Positions 1-4,909 of a DNA stretch of 5,300 nt are shown piece by piece. The DNA lies in contig DFIN01000044.1 of NCBI GenBank assembly GCA_002372135.1, positions 1 through 5,300 on the forward strand, read 5' to 3'. This DNA is from Bacteroidales bacterium UBA3696. Lineage in GTDB: Bacteria; Bacteroidota; Bacteroidia; Bacteroidales; Paludibacteraceae. The notes beneath the pieces were generated by a model. The model was not told where the DNA came from and searched no databases. It was given only the letters and a program-made list of their open reading frames with translations. The first letter of the stretch is position 1. Every line of letters begins with the position of its first letter. Position numbers and translations under genes: made by a program.

Positions 1-2
1 AA

Positions 3-365
3 GAGAGTGGCGATATAGCCATCGTGGGTGTATTGCGCAGCGGCACATTGAGTAATGACGATCGCAAAGTAATGGGATTGGCAAACAATAAGATTTGGTA
101 TCCGCACTCAAGTGGTAATCCCATGCCTGCTTACCGTGCGTACTTCTATAATCCCAATGCTTCGGCATCGGTTATGCCTCGTGTTCGCATTGTGGTGGAA
201 GGTGAAGGTACGACCGAGTTGGAAGTAGTGGATGGCGAACTGTATGATGCCCGTGGGAATGATGCGGACGGGGACGGCCGCGCTCCCAGAAAGTACATCC
301 GCAACGGCGTGCTCATCATCGAGCGCAACGGCGTAAGATATGATGCGCAAGGAAAGAGACTATAA
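3..365 (+). CDS. C-terminal end of a probable secreted/surface protein (5' end outside window)
   Basis: An open frame enters from the left edge and ends at TAA 363-365, giving 120 visible residues. A GTG at 24-26 is in frame, but nothing marks it as a start, and the frame is open upstream of it, so I treat the gene as truncated by the window. No catalytic motif is visible. The middle reads like a small beta-sandwich segment (PAYRAYFYNP, then PRVRIVVEGEG). It is followed by an Asp/Gly-rich linker (about residues 83-94) and the ending YIRNGVLIIERNGVRYDAQG. From general knowledge, endings of the form 'NG-x-L-x-I-x-R-x-G-x-x-Y-(N/D)-x-x-G' are common at the extreme C-terminus of large secreted or cell-surface proteins of Bacteroidales, where they resemble sorting or anchoring modules. 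The function of the whole protein cannot be told from this tail. The reading frame is well supported; the surface location is inference. Confidence 0.75.
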   Translation, partial: ESGDIAIVGVLRSGTLSNDDRKVMGLANNKIWYPHSSGNPMPAYRAYFYNPNASASVMPRVRIVVEGEGTTELEVVDGELYDARGNDADGDGRAPRKYIRNGVLIIERNGVRYDAQGKRL

Positions 366-371
366 CACACG

Positions 372-408
372 CCCCCCTGCCCCCTCTAACTTAGAGGGGC
401 AGTTGGGG
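372..408. repeat. C-rich/G-rich imperfect palindrome, possible dispersed intergenic repeat
   Basis: The element starts 6 bases after the stop of the upstream gene. The inner arms 381-389 and 391-399 pair perfectly around a single central base; in RNA the innermost A-T pairs would open to form a loop. One unpaired C at 380 is followed by CTG (377-379) against CAG (400-402). After a TT bulge, CCCC (373-376) pairs with GGGG (405-408). No T-tract follows, so it is not a standard terminator. Its base composition, very C-rich on one arm and G-rich on the other, differs from the AT-rich surroundings. I recall similar C-rich/G-rich palindromes scattered between Bacteroidales genes, but copy number cannot be judged from one window. 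Confidence 0.5.
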
Positions 409-438
409 AGTAAAGTAGTAGAAAGAATAAACCGCTTT

Positions 439-476
439 GCGTCGTGAGACGCTGCACGGAGAGAGAACTCCGTTTT
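439..476 (+). other. Two tandem small stem-loops downstream of the partial gene
   Basis: The first stem-loop is GCGTC (439-443) and GACGC (448-452) around the tetraloop GTGA. The second is ACGGAG (456-461) and CTCCGT (468-473) around AGAGAA, followed by T's to 476. The second could be a weak Rho-independent terminator for the gene ending at 365. The pair could also be part of a structured 3' UTR or a small RNA that ends at the stronger terminator at 502-542. I see no Bacteroides-type promoter (TAnnTTTG) just upstream, so an independent RNA gene is not supported. Confidence 0.35.
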
Positions 477-501
477 ACATATAATTTTTAAGTTTTAGGG
501 A

Positions 502-542
502 AGCGCAGGGCCGTTGAGAAACGCTCCTGCGCTGTTTTTTTT
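502..542 (+). terminator. Rho-independent terminator, rightward
   Basis: AGCGCAGG (502-509) pairs perfectly with CCTGCGCT (526-533), giving an 8-bp GC-rich stem with a 16-nt loop. It is followed by G and then eight T's (535-542). This is the best terminator for transcription entering from the partial gene that ends at 365, about 140 bases upstream. Confidence 0.8.
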
Positions 543-607
543 ACTCCTTTACTATTCCTAAACAATTGCTAAACTACTGCTATACTATTATTATTTTGAA
601 AGTTTTG

Positions 608-658
608 TACATAAAAAGAAAGGGTGTGCTCAATCGGCACACCCTTTCTTTTTATGTA
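608..658. terminator. Bidirectional terminator with a perfect 22-bp stem
   Basis: Arms 608-629 and 637-658 are exact reverse complements around the 7-nt loop TCAATCG. Each arm has an A-rich outer half and a GC-rich inner core (GGGTGTGC / GCACACCC), so the transcript of either strand gives a GC-rich stem flanked by an A-tract and a U-tract. This is the classic design for terminating both of two convergent units. It lies 36 bases past the rpmE stop codon, so it is the likely end of the leftward ribosomal operon and a backstop for rightward transcripts that pass 542. Confidence 0.85.
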
Positions 659-693
659 TTGTATCCGTAGGATAGTGGACGGACAATCGAACA

Positions 694-948
694 TCAGGCT
701 TTCTTGCGGTTGCCGTAGCGTGAGAGGAACTTGTCCACACGTCCGGCTGTATCCACCAATTTTGCCTTACCCGTATAGAAGGGGTGGGAGGTATTGGAGA
801 TTTCCAGTTTTATGAGCGGATACTGCACACCATCTATTTCGATGGTGTCTTTGGTGGCGGCTGTGGAGCGGCTGAAGAACTGTGTTCCGTCGCTCATATC
901 TTTGAAAACGACCACGCGATAATTATCGGGATGAATACCTTTTTTCAT
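694..948 (-). CDS. rpmE2: 50S ribosomal protein bL31, type B (zinc-independent)
   Basis: This encodes bL31, a small protein of the large subunit that sits at the central protuberance and contributes to the bridge with the 30S head. The 84-residue sequence carries the family signatures MKKGIHPDNY at the N-terminus, FKDMSDGTQFFSRST in the middle, and HPFYTGK then AGRVDKFLSRYG near the C-terminus. It has no cysteine at all, so the zinc-binding CxxC of type A L31 is absent. With the length, this identifies the type B form, which in other bacteria replaces the zinc form when zinc is scarce. It starts at ATG 946-948, 23 bases after the rplI stop, with no Shine-Dalgarno sequence, as is normal in Bacteroidota. 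It is the last gene of the operon, before the terminator at 608-658. No zinc-regulator operator can be recognised next to it, and its position suggests constitutive expression with rpsF-rpsR-rplI. Confidence 0.95.
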   Translation of the reverse strand: MKKGIHPDNYRVVVFKDMSDGTQFFSRSTAATKDTIEIDGVQYPLIKLEISNTSHPFYTGKAKLVDTAGRVDKFLSRYGNRKKA

Positions 949-971
949 AGATTTAGTGATTTTAGATTCGT

Positions 972-1418
972 TTATTCGGCAGCCACTATTTCGAGACGGA
1001 TGTCGGCTTTCACTTCGCGGTGCAGACGTGCTTGCGCTTTACCTTCGCCCAGTTGTTTGATAGGTTCCGGGATGGTGATGACGCGGCGGTCAATCTCGAA
1101 GCCTTGCTCTTTGAGTGCGTCGGCAATTTGTTGGGTGGTTACAGCACCGAAGATCTTGCCGTCCTCGTTGGCTTTTACAGCAACGCGGATGACGATGGTG
1201 CTCAGGCGTGTAGCCGTATCTTGTGCGTTAGCAAGCAGTTGAGCCAGTTTGCGAGCCTGCTGACGCAGGTTCTCGGCGTTCTGCTTCTTGTTGCTGTCGT
1301 TGGCGATGATGGCCAGTTTCTGGGGGATGAGATAGTTGCGGGCATAGCCGTCGCGAACTTTCACGATGTCGCTCTTGTAGCCGAGCGTGTCAATGTCTTG
1401 CAAAAGTATAACTTCCAT
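972..1418 (-). CDS. rplI: 50S ribosomal protein bL9
   Basis: bL9 binds 23S rRNA near the L1 stalk and reaches out from the ribosome surface; in other bacteria it affects reading-frame maintenance. The 148-residue length is typical. The N-terminal rRNA-binding domain (about 1-45) shows MEVILLQDI, then GYKSDIVKVRDGYARNYLIP, the hallmark of the family. A long Lys/Gln/Ala-rich connecting helix follows (about 43-75), then the C-terminal domain with DGKIFGAVTTQQIADAL (86-102) and the final strand RLEIVAAE. The start ATG (1416-1418) is 13 bases after the rpsR stop. An AAGGAGG Shine-Dalgarno sequence precedes it at a spacing of 8 nt, which is unusual for this phylum. It is co-transcribed with rpsF and rpsR. 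Confidence 0.96.
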   Translation of the reverse strand: MEVILLQDIDTLGYKSDIVKVRDGYARNYLIPQKLAIIANDSNKKQNAENLRQQARKLAQLLANAQDTATRLSTIVIRVAVKANEDGKIFGAVTTQQIADALKEQGFEIDRRVITIPEPIKQLGEGKAQARLHREVKADIRLEIVAAE

Positions 1419-1424
1419 AATACG

Positions 1425-1433
1425 CTCCTCCTT
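1425..1433 (-). promoter_or_regulatory. Strong Shine-Dalgarno sequence for rplI, overlapping the rpsR stop
   Basis: On the minus strand the bases read AAGGAGGAG. AAGGAGG (1427-1433) matches seven bases of the canonical complement of the 16S rRNA 3' tail, with 8 nt to the ATG of rplI. The first two A's belong to the rpsR TAA stop (1432-1434), so the site only becomes fully exposed as rpsR translation ends, which suggests translational coupling. Confidence 0.75.
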
Positions 1434-1698
1434 ATTTCATCATATCGGTTACATAGGGTAGCAGTGCCAGGTGGCGTGCTTTCTTAACAGCCTGCGCTAC
1501 TTTGCGCTGGAACTTGAGGCTCGTACCGGTGATACGGCGAGGCAGGATCTTGCCTTGTTCGTTGAGGAACTTCTTCAGGAAATCAGGATCCTTATAGTCG
1601 ATATAGCGGATACCTGCTTTTTTGAAGCGGCAGTACTTTTTCTTTTTCTTGTCGCTCACTTGGGGGGTGAGGAAACGGATTTCATCGTTTTGTGCCAT
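1432..1698 (-). CDS. rpsR: 30S ribosomal protein bS18
   Basis: bS18 sits on the 30S platform as a dimer with bS6. In Bacteroidota the bS18/bS6/bS21 group sequesters the anti-Shine-Dalgarno tail of 16S rRNA. The 88 residues contain the family core KKKYCRFKKAGIRYIDYKD (about 19-37) and RRITGTSLKFQRKVAQAVKK (54-73), ending ARHLALLPYV. The N-terminus MAQNDEIRFLTP and the lysine run at 17-21 are variable parts. The start at ATG 1696-1698 is only 3 bases past the rpsF stop. It is preceded by an SD sequence embedded in the last codons of rpsF, so tight coupling with bS6 synthesis is expected and suits the 1:1 bS6:bS18 complex. Confidence 0.97.
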   Translation of the reverse strand: MAQNDEIRFLTPQVSDKKKKKYCRFKKAGIRYIDYKDPDFLKKFLNEQGKILPRRITGTSLKFQRKVAQAVKKARHLALLPYVTDMMK

Positions 1699-1701
1699 AA
1701 C

Positions 1702-2064
1702 TTAAGCCTCCTCTTGGTTAGCGGGTTCAACATTCTTCTTACCGCCGCGACGTTTTTCGCTGTATTGGTAAGCGTATTTATCCAAGCGAGTGGTTAGGAA
1801 ACGGATGACGCGTTCGTCGCGACGGAACTCCGTTTCTAACGTAGCGATGACGCTCGCTTCGGCATCAAACTGCAACAGGGCGTAGAAGCCTGTCGTTTTA
1901 CCTTGGATGGGGTATGCCAATTTGCGCAGGCCCCACTCCTCGCGCTCAAGAACGGTACCGCCGTTTTGCGCAAGAAGGTCACTGAACTTGCTGACTGCTT
2001 CCTTCATCTGCGGCTCAGACAAAACGGGAGTGAGAATGAAAACAGTCTCGTAGTGATTAATCAT
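1702..2064 (-). CDS. rpsF: 30S ribosomal protein bS6
   Basis: bS6 is a ferredoxin-like-fold protein that binds the 30S platform together with bS18. The 120 residues start MINHYETVFILTPVLSEPQM, the usual first strand and helix. They continue with GGTVLEREEWGLRKLAYPI (about 35-53) and KTTGFYALLQFDA (56-68), then the RFLTTRLDKYA strand (88-98). The tail is polar, with basic residues (KRRGGKK, 104-110) and then an acidic end (EPANQEEA). The start at ATG 2062-2064 has an A/T-rich upstream sequence and no Shine-Dalgarno sequence, normal for Bacteroidota. It is the first gene of rpsF-rpsR-rplI-rpmE2, with a good promoter about 60 bases upstream. The final GAG GAG GCT codons double as the SD of rpsR. 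Confidence 0.97.
   Translation of the reverse strand: MINHYETVFILTPVLSEPQMKEAVSKFSDLLAQNGGTVLEREEWGLRKLAYPIQGKTTGFYALLQFDAEASVIATLETEFRRDERVIRFLTTRLDKYAYQYSEKRRGGKKNVEPANQEEA
1707..1713 (-). promoter_or_regulatory. Strong Shine-Dalgarno sequence for rpsR, inside the end of rpsF
   Basis: The minus strand reads GAGGAGG, with 8 nt (CTTAAGTT) to the rpsR ATG. AGGAGG gives six contiguous matches to the canonical anti-SD complement. The bases also encode the last Glu-Glu-Ala codons of bS6. Strong SDs ahead of the bS18 gene have been reported as frequent in Bacteroidota classes outside Flavobacteriia and were proposed to be autoregulatory; this site fits that description. Confidence 0.8.
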
Positions 2065-2098
2065 TTGTGTTTTGTATTTAGTTAATTAGACATAATGC

Positions 2099-2117
2099 TT
2101 TGCGCACTGCGCGCAAA
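2099..2117 (-). promoter_or_regulatory. Stem-loop in the rpsF 5' leader
   Basis: TTTGCGC (2099-2105) and GCGCAAA (2111-2117) form a perfect 7-bp stem with a 5-nt loop (GCAGT on the minus strand). The predicted start of transcription is near 2119, so the hairpin would lie at or near the 5' end of the operon mRNA, about 35 nt before the rpsF start codon. It could stabilise the message or bind a regulator. bS6:bS18-binding rpsF leaders are known in many bacteria, but I cannot find the characteristic CCG-containing loop here, so that identity is not supported. Confidence 0.4.
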
Positions 2118-2124
2118 AACGCGG

Positions 2125-2156
2125 CAAAAGTAGAGCAATAATTTTGACTACACAAA
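2125..2156 (-). promoter_or_regulatory. Bacteroides-type promoter of the rpsF operon
   Basis: On the minus strand the -33 element TTTG (2153-2156) and the -7 element TACTTTTG (2125-2132, matching TAnnTTTG) are separated by exactly 20 bp. Both elements and the spacing agree with the consensus for the primary sigma factor of Bacteroides. Transcription would start at about 2118-2121, giving a 5' leader of about 55 nt before rpsF. Confidence 0.75.
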
Positions 2157-2209
2157 TGATTTTTTCAAAAAAATAAGTCAAAGCGTATCCTACAAAAGGA
2201 ATTTTGCGT

Positions 2210-2217
2210 TACTTTTG
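2210..2217 (+). promoter_or_regulatory. Probable -7 element of the malQ promoter
   Basis: TACTTTTG matches the Bacteroides TAnnTTTG -7 element exactly and lies 67 bases before the malQ start. No TTTG -33 element is found at the usual distance (the region 2183-2192 reads GCGTATCCTA), so the promoter is either weak, activator-dependent or misidentified. A start near 2223 would give a leader of about 60 nt. Confidence 0.45.
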
Positions 2218-2218
2218 C

Positions 2219-2231
2219 GCCCTATAAGGGC
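2219..2231 (+). other. Small hairpin at the 5' end of the malQ leader
   Basis: GCCCT (2219-2223) pairs with AGGGC (2227-2231) around a 3-nt loop, just downstream of the -7 element. Depending on the exact start of transcription it may form only partly in the RNA. It could protect the 5' end of the mRNA or act as a DNA palindrome for a regulator; neither can be settled from sequence. Confidence 0.3.
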
Positions 2232-2284
2232 ATAATCGGTGTCCTATGAGAGCGAACAGATGAACATAAACCCCATAATGAACC

Positions 2285-4897
2285 ATGACACTTACTTTTC
2301 AAATTAACTATCGCGCTGTGTACGGGCAGCGTTTGTGCGTAATAGAGACCGGCAGTCAGACATTTGGCTGGACGGAGCAGAAGCCGTTGGAACTTCGTTG
2401 CGAGGGCGATGATTTTTGGACGGCTACCGTATTGGTGGAGCAGCCGTCAGGTGAAATAGGTTATCACTATGCGATTCGTTTGGACAACGGCGGCTTCTTG
2501 TATGAAGTCGGTGCATGCCGTGAATTAGCATGGAAGACGACCGACAAGAATATAGTGATGCGTGATTTTTGGCGTGCTGCCACCGAGGAAGACTCGTTCC
2601 GTTCGCGCGCGTTCTCTTTCCGCCGTCAGACTCGTCAAGCCGCTTCGCGTCATATTGCTCCGAAGAAGGATGAGGCGGTGGTTGTTTTTTCTATTGATTT
2701 GCCGCAGATCTTACCCACGCAGGGCGTAGCCGTAATGGGTGGCAATGATGCCATCGGCAATTGGGACAAGGCAGCCAAATTATGTTTGAGCGACCATTCG
2801 TTCCCCATCTGGTCGGGTGCTGTACGAGTAAAGCCGGGTGAGGTGATTGAGTATAAATACTGCATATACGACCTTGCAACGGGCGAGATAGCCGACCTTG
2901 AGTGGGGCGAGAATCGTCAGATTTGGGGCGTACAGGCAGGTATGACCATTCGTCAGAACGACCGTTTGTTCCGTCGCACGCAGCCTCGCCTGAAAGGTGC
3001 CGGTGTGGCAGTGCCTGTTTTCTCGTTGCGAACGGACGAAGGATTTGGTACGGGTGAGTTTTTAGACCTTAAGAAAATGGCAGATTGGGCAGCCATGACC
3101 GGTCAGAAAATGATACAGACGCTGCCTATCAACGATACGACCATTACACATACTTTCCTTGATTCGTATCCCTATAAAGCGGTGAGCGTGTTTGCACTGC
3201 ATCCCATCTATCTGCATATTCCCGCTATGGGCAAATTGAATGCCGCACAGCAGAAGAAGTACGACAAGCAAAAAGCCGAGCTGAATGCATTGTCTATAGC
3301 CGACTATCCGAATGTGTATGCCGCCAAGATGGAATACTTCCTTATCCTCTATAAGAAAGACTTTGCCAAACTGAGTGCAACCCCTATCTATCGAGCTTTC
3401 TTCCGTAAGAATGAGGACTGGTTGGTGCCGTATGCCGAGTTCCTATCGCAGCGCGACAAGCAGGACAAGGAGTTCTACTATTATTTGCAGTATCATGCTG
3501 ATAGGCAGTTGAGTGAGGCTGTGGCGTATGCTCATTCGGTGGGTGTAGCCATCAAAGGGGATATACCCATAGGTATCAGTCCGGACTCGGTGGATGCGGC
3601 TTCTCATCCCGACTTGTTCCATTTGGATGCTTCTGCCGGTGCTCCGCCTGACGATTTTTCGATTAGCGGTCAGAACTGGGGATTCCCGACCTATAACTGG
3701 GATGTGATGTCGCGTGACGGGTATCGCTGGTGGCGTCGCCGTTTCCAAAAGATGGAAGACTATTTTGATGCTTATCGTATTGACCATATCCTTGGTTTCT
3801 TCCGTATATGGCAGATGCGTCGCACGGACGTATGGGGTTTGTGCGGACATTTCTCGCCGGCGATGCCGTATTCGATGCAAGATTTGTATAATATGGGGGT
3901 ACGCTTGGACGAGGGTCGAATGACGTTGCCGTATATCCGAAGCAATTTCTTGGGCGATGTGTTGGGTTACGACACGGAGTATGCTAAGCAGCATTTCCTC
4001 AACACGCGCGATGGGTATGTCTATTGGTTTAAGGATGAGTTTGATACGCAAGTGAAAGTGCAAAAGTACTTTGACGAGCAGTTGGCATTGCCGCAAGGTG
4101 ATCGTCGCGACGGATTGTCGGACGAGGCATTGCAGAACCTGCTGAACGGCTTGTTGTACTTGCATTGTGAGGTGCTGTTCGTGCGTGACCAAGAGCATCC
4201 TGAATTGTTGCATCCGCGTATCTCCATCTATCAGTCACATTCGTACAACGAGTTGTATGATGACCAAAAACAAGTGATAATCAACTTGTATAACGACTAT
4301 TTCTACCGCCGTCATAACCAGTTCTGGCGTGATTCGGCGATGCGTAAATTGCCTGCCTTGATAGGTTCGACCAATATGTTGTGCTGCGGTGAAGATTTGG
4401 GTATGGTGCCTGACTGTGTGCCGAGTGTGATGAACGAATTGCACATTCTCAGTCTGGAGATTCAGCGTATGCCGAAGAATCCTAAATTGGCATTTGCTCA
4501 CCCTGCCGATGCGCCTTACCTGAGTGTATGTACAACGGGTACGCACGATATGAACCCGCTTCGTGCTTGGTGGGAAGAGGACAGAGCGGTTACGCAGCGT
4601 TTCTACAACGAGCAGTTAGGTCGTTGGGGCGATGCGCCGGAGAAGATGACTCCTGAGATAGCCGAAGCCATCATCAACCAACACATGTACAGCCCTGCCA
4701 TGTGGGTTATATTGCCTTTGCAGGACTGGCTGGCTATTGATGGCAATGTACGGAGAGAGGACGCGCAGGCAGAGCGAATCAATGTGCCGGCTAACCCGCG
4801 TCATTTCTGGAACTACCGTATGCATCTTCGTGTAGAAGACTTGCTGAAAGCCGACGAACTGAATGATAAGATACGCCGCTTGACGAGGGTGAGATAA
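2285..4897 (+). CDS. malQ: 4-alpha-glucanotransferase (GH77 amylomaltase, DPE2-type, with two CBM20 domains)
   Basis: This enzyme transfers alpha-1,4-glucan segments between maltodextrins or glycogen-like chains and releases glucose (EC 2.4.1.25). No signal peptide is seen, so it is probably cytoplasmic. The order is: a first CBM20-like starch-binding domain (about 1-97); a basic linker; a second CBM20 (about 131-228, with GGNDAIGNWD at 152-161 and VIEYKYCIYD); then the GH77 barrel (about 232-868). The catalytic residues are visible: nucleophile D500 in AYRIDH, acid/base E703 in CGEDLG and D755 in TGTHDM, with GDIPIGISPDSVD at 425-437. D500 and E703 are about 200 residues apart, against roughly 47 in the short Thermus enzyme. 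This large insertion, together with two N-terminal CBM20s, is the architecture of plant DPE2 and its bacterial relatives. All catalytic residues are intact. ATG 2285 is the first in-frame start after a stop at 2261; no SD is present. The stop abuts that of parE. Confidence 0.95.
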   Translation: MTLTFQINYRAVYGQRLCVIETGSQTFGWTEQKPLELRCEGDDFWTATVLVEQPSGEIGYHYAIRLDNGGFLYEVGACRELAWKTTDKNIVMRDFWRAATEEDSFRSRAFSFRRQTRQAASRHIAPKKDEAVVVFSIDLPQILPTQGVAVMGGNDAIGNWDKAAKLCLSDHSFPIWSGAVRVKPGEVIEYKYCIYDLATGEIADLEWGENRQIWGVQAGMTIRQNDRLFRRTQPRLKGAGVAVPVFSLRTDEGFGTGEFLDLKKMADWAAMTGQKMIQTLPINDTTITHTFLDSYPYKAVSVFALHPIYLHIPAMGKLNAAQQKKYDKQKAELNALSIADYPNVYAAKMEYFLILYKKDFAKLSATPIYRAFFRKNEDWLVPYAEFLSQRDKQDKEFYYYLQYHADRQLSEAVAYAHSVGVAIKGDIPIGISPDSVDAASHPDLFHLDASAGAPPDDFSISGQNWGFPTYNWDVMSRDGYRWWRRRFQKMEDYFDAYRIDHILGFFRIWQMRRTDVWGLCGHFSPAMPYSMQDLYNMGVRLDEGRMTLPYIRSNFLGDVLGYDTEYAKQHFLNTRDGYVYWFKDEFDTQVKVQKYFDEQLALPQGDRRDGLSDEALQNLLNGLLYLHCEVLFVRDQEHPELLHPRISIYQSHSYNELYDDQKQVIINLYNDYFYRRHNQFWRDSAMRKLPALIGSTNMLCCGEDLGMVPDCVPSVMNELHILSLEIQRMPKNPKLAFAHPADAPYLSVCTTGTHDMNPLRAWWEEDRAVTQRFYNEQLGRWGDAPEKMTPEIAEAIINQHMYSPAMWVILPLQDWLAIDGNVRREDAQAERINVPANPRHFWNYRMHLRVEDLLKADELNDKIRRLTRVR

Positions 4898-4909
4898 TCA
4901 CTCACCCTC
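4885..4909. other. Stem-loop holding the stop codons of both convergent genes
   Basis: GAGGGTGAG (4885-4893) and CTCACCCTC (4901-4909) form a perfect 9-bp stem with a 7-nt loop (ATAATCA). The loop contains the malQ TAA (4895-4897) and the parE TGA (complement of 4898-4900). The stem arms are the last coding codons of each gene. No T-tract follows on either strand, so it is not a classic intrinsic terminator. It may still mark or protect the 3' end of both mRNAs. Confidence 0.6.

Larger units (their letters stand above)
366..693. other. Gene-free intergenic region of 328 bases
   Basis: This lies between the rightward partial gene and the leftward ribosomal operon, so it is a convergent region where transcripts from both sides must end. 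It holds the palindrome at 372-408, the small stem-loops at 439-476, the terminator at 502-542, an AT-rich spacer (543-607), the bidirectional terminator at 608-658 and a 13-nt hairpin TATCC-GTA-GGATA (662-674). Frames open across its right part are only shadows of the ribosomal genes. I found no TAnnTTTG promoter motif on either strand, no tRNA and no convincing small ORF. Confidence 0.7.

Noticed and set aside
24..365. A complete 113-codon gene starting at GTG 24
   Set aside because: The frame is open upstream to the window edge, there is no RBS or promoter, and the content reads as the C-terminal tail of a longer protein.
608..658. The 22-bp perfect inverted repeat as an insertion-sequence end or recombination site
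   Set aside because: The spacer is only 7 nt, and the A-rich and T-rich flanks around a GC core are what a bidirectional intrinsic terminator needs. Its position between convergent units explains it fully.
784..1487. Two overlapping plus-strand open frames of about 150 codons opposite rpmE2, rplI and the end of rpsR
   Set aside because: They are antisense to clearly recognised ribosomal proteins and have no promoter, RBS or family signature.
2161..2200. A -33 TTTG element for malQ or a second promoter in the A/T-rich tract
   Set aside because: No TTTG lies 17-23 bp before the TACTTTTG at 2210, and the T-run/A-run around 2160-2175 is low-complexity sequence.
3443..4213. A 256-codon open frame on the minus strand inside malQ
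   Set aside because: It lies wholly antisense to the conserved GH77 barrel, is rich in Gln, His, Arg and Ile in the way of shadow frames, and shows no recognisable domain. The plus-strand frame contains every catalytic motif.
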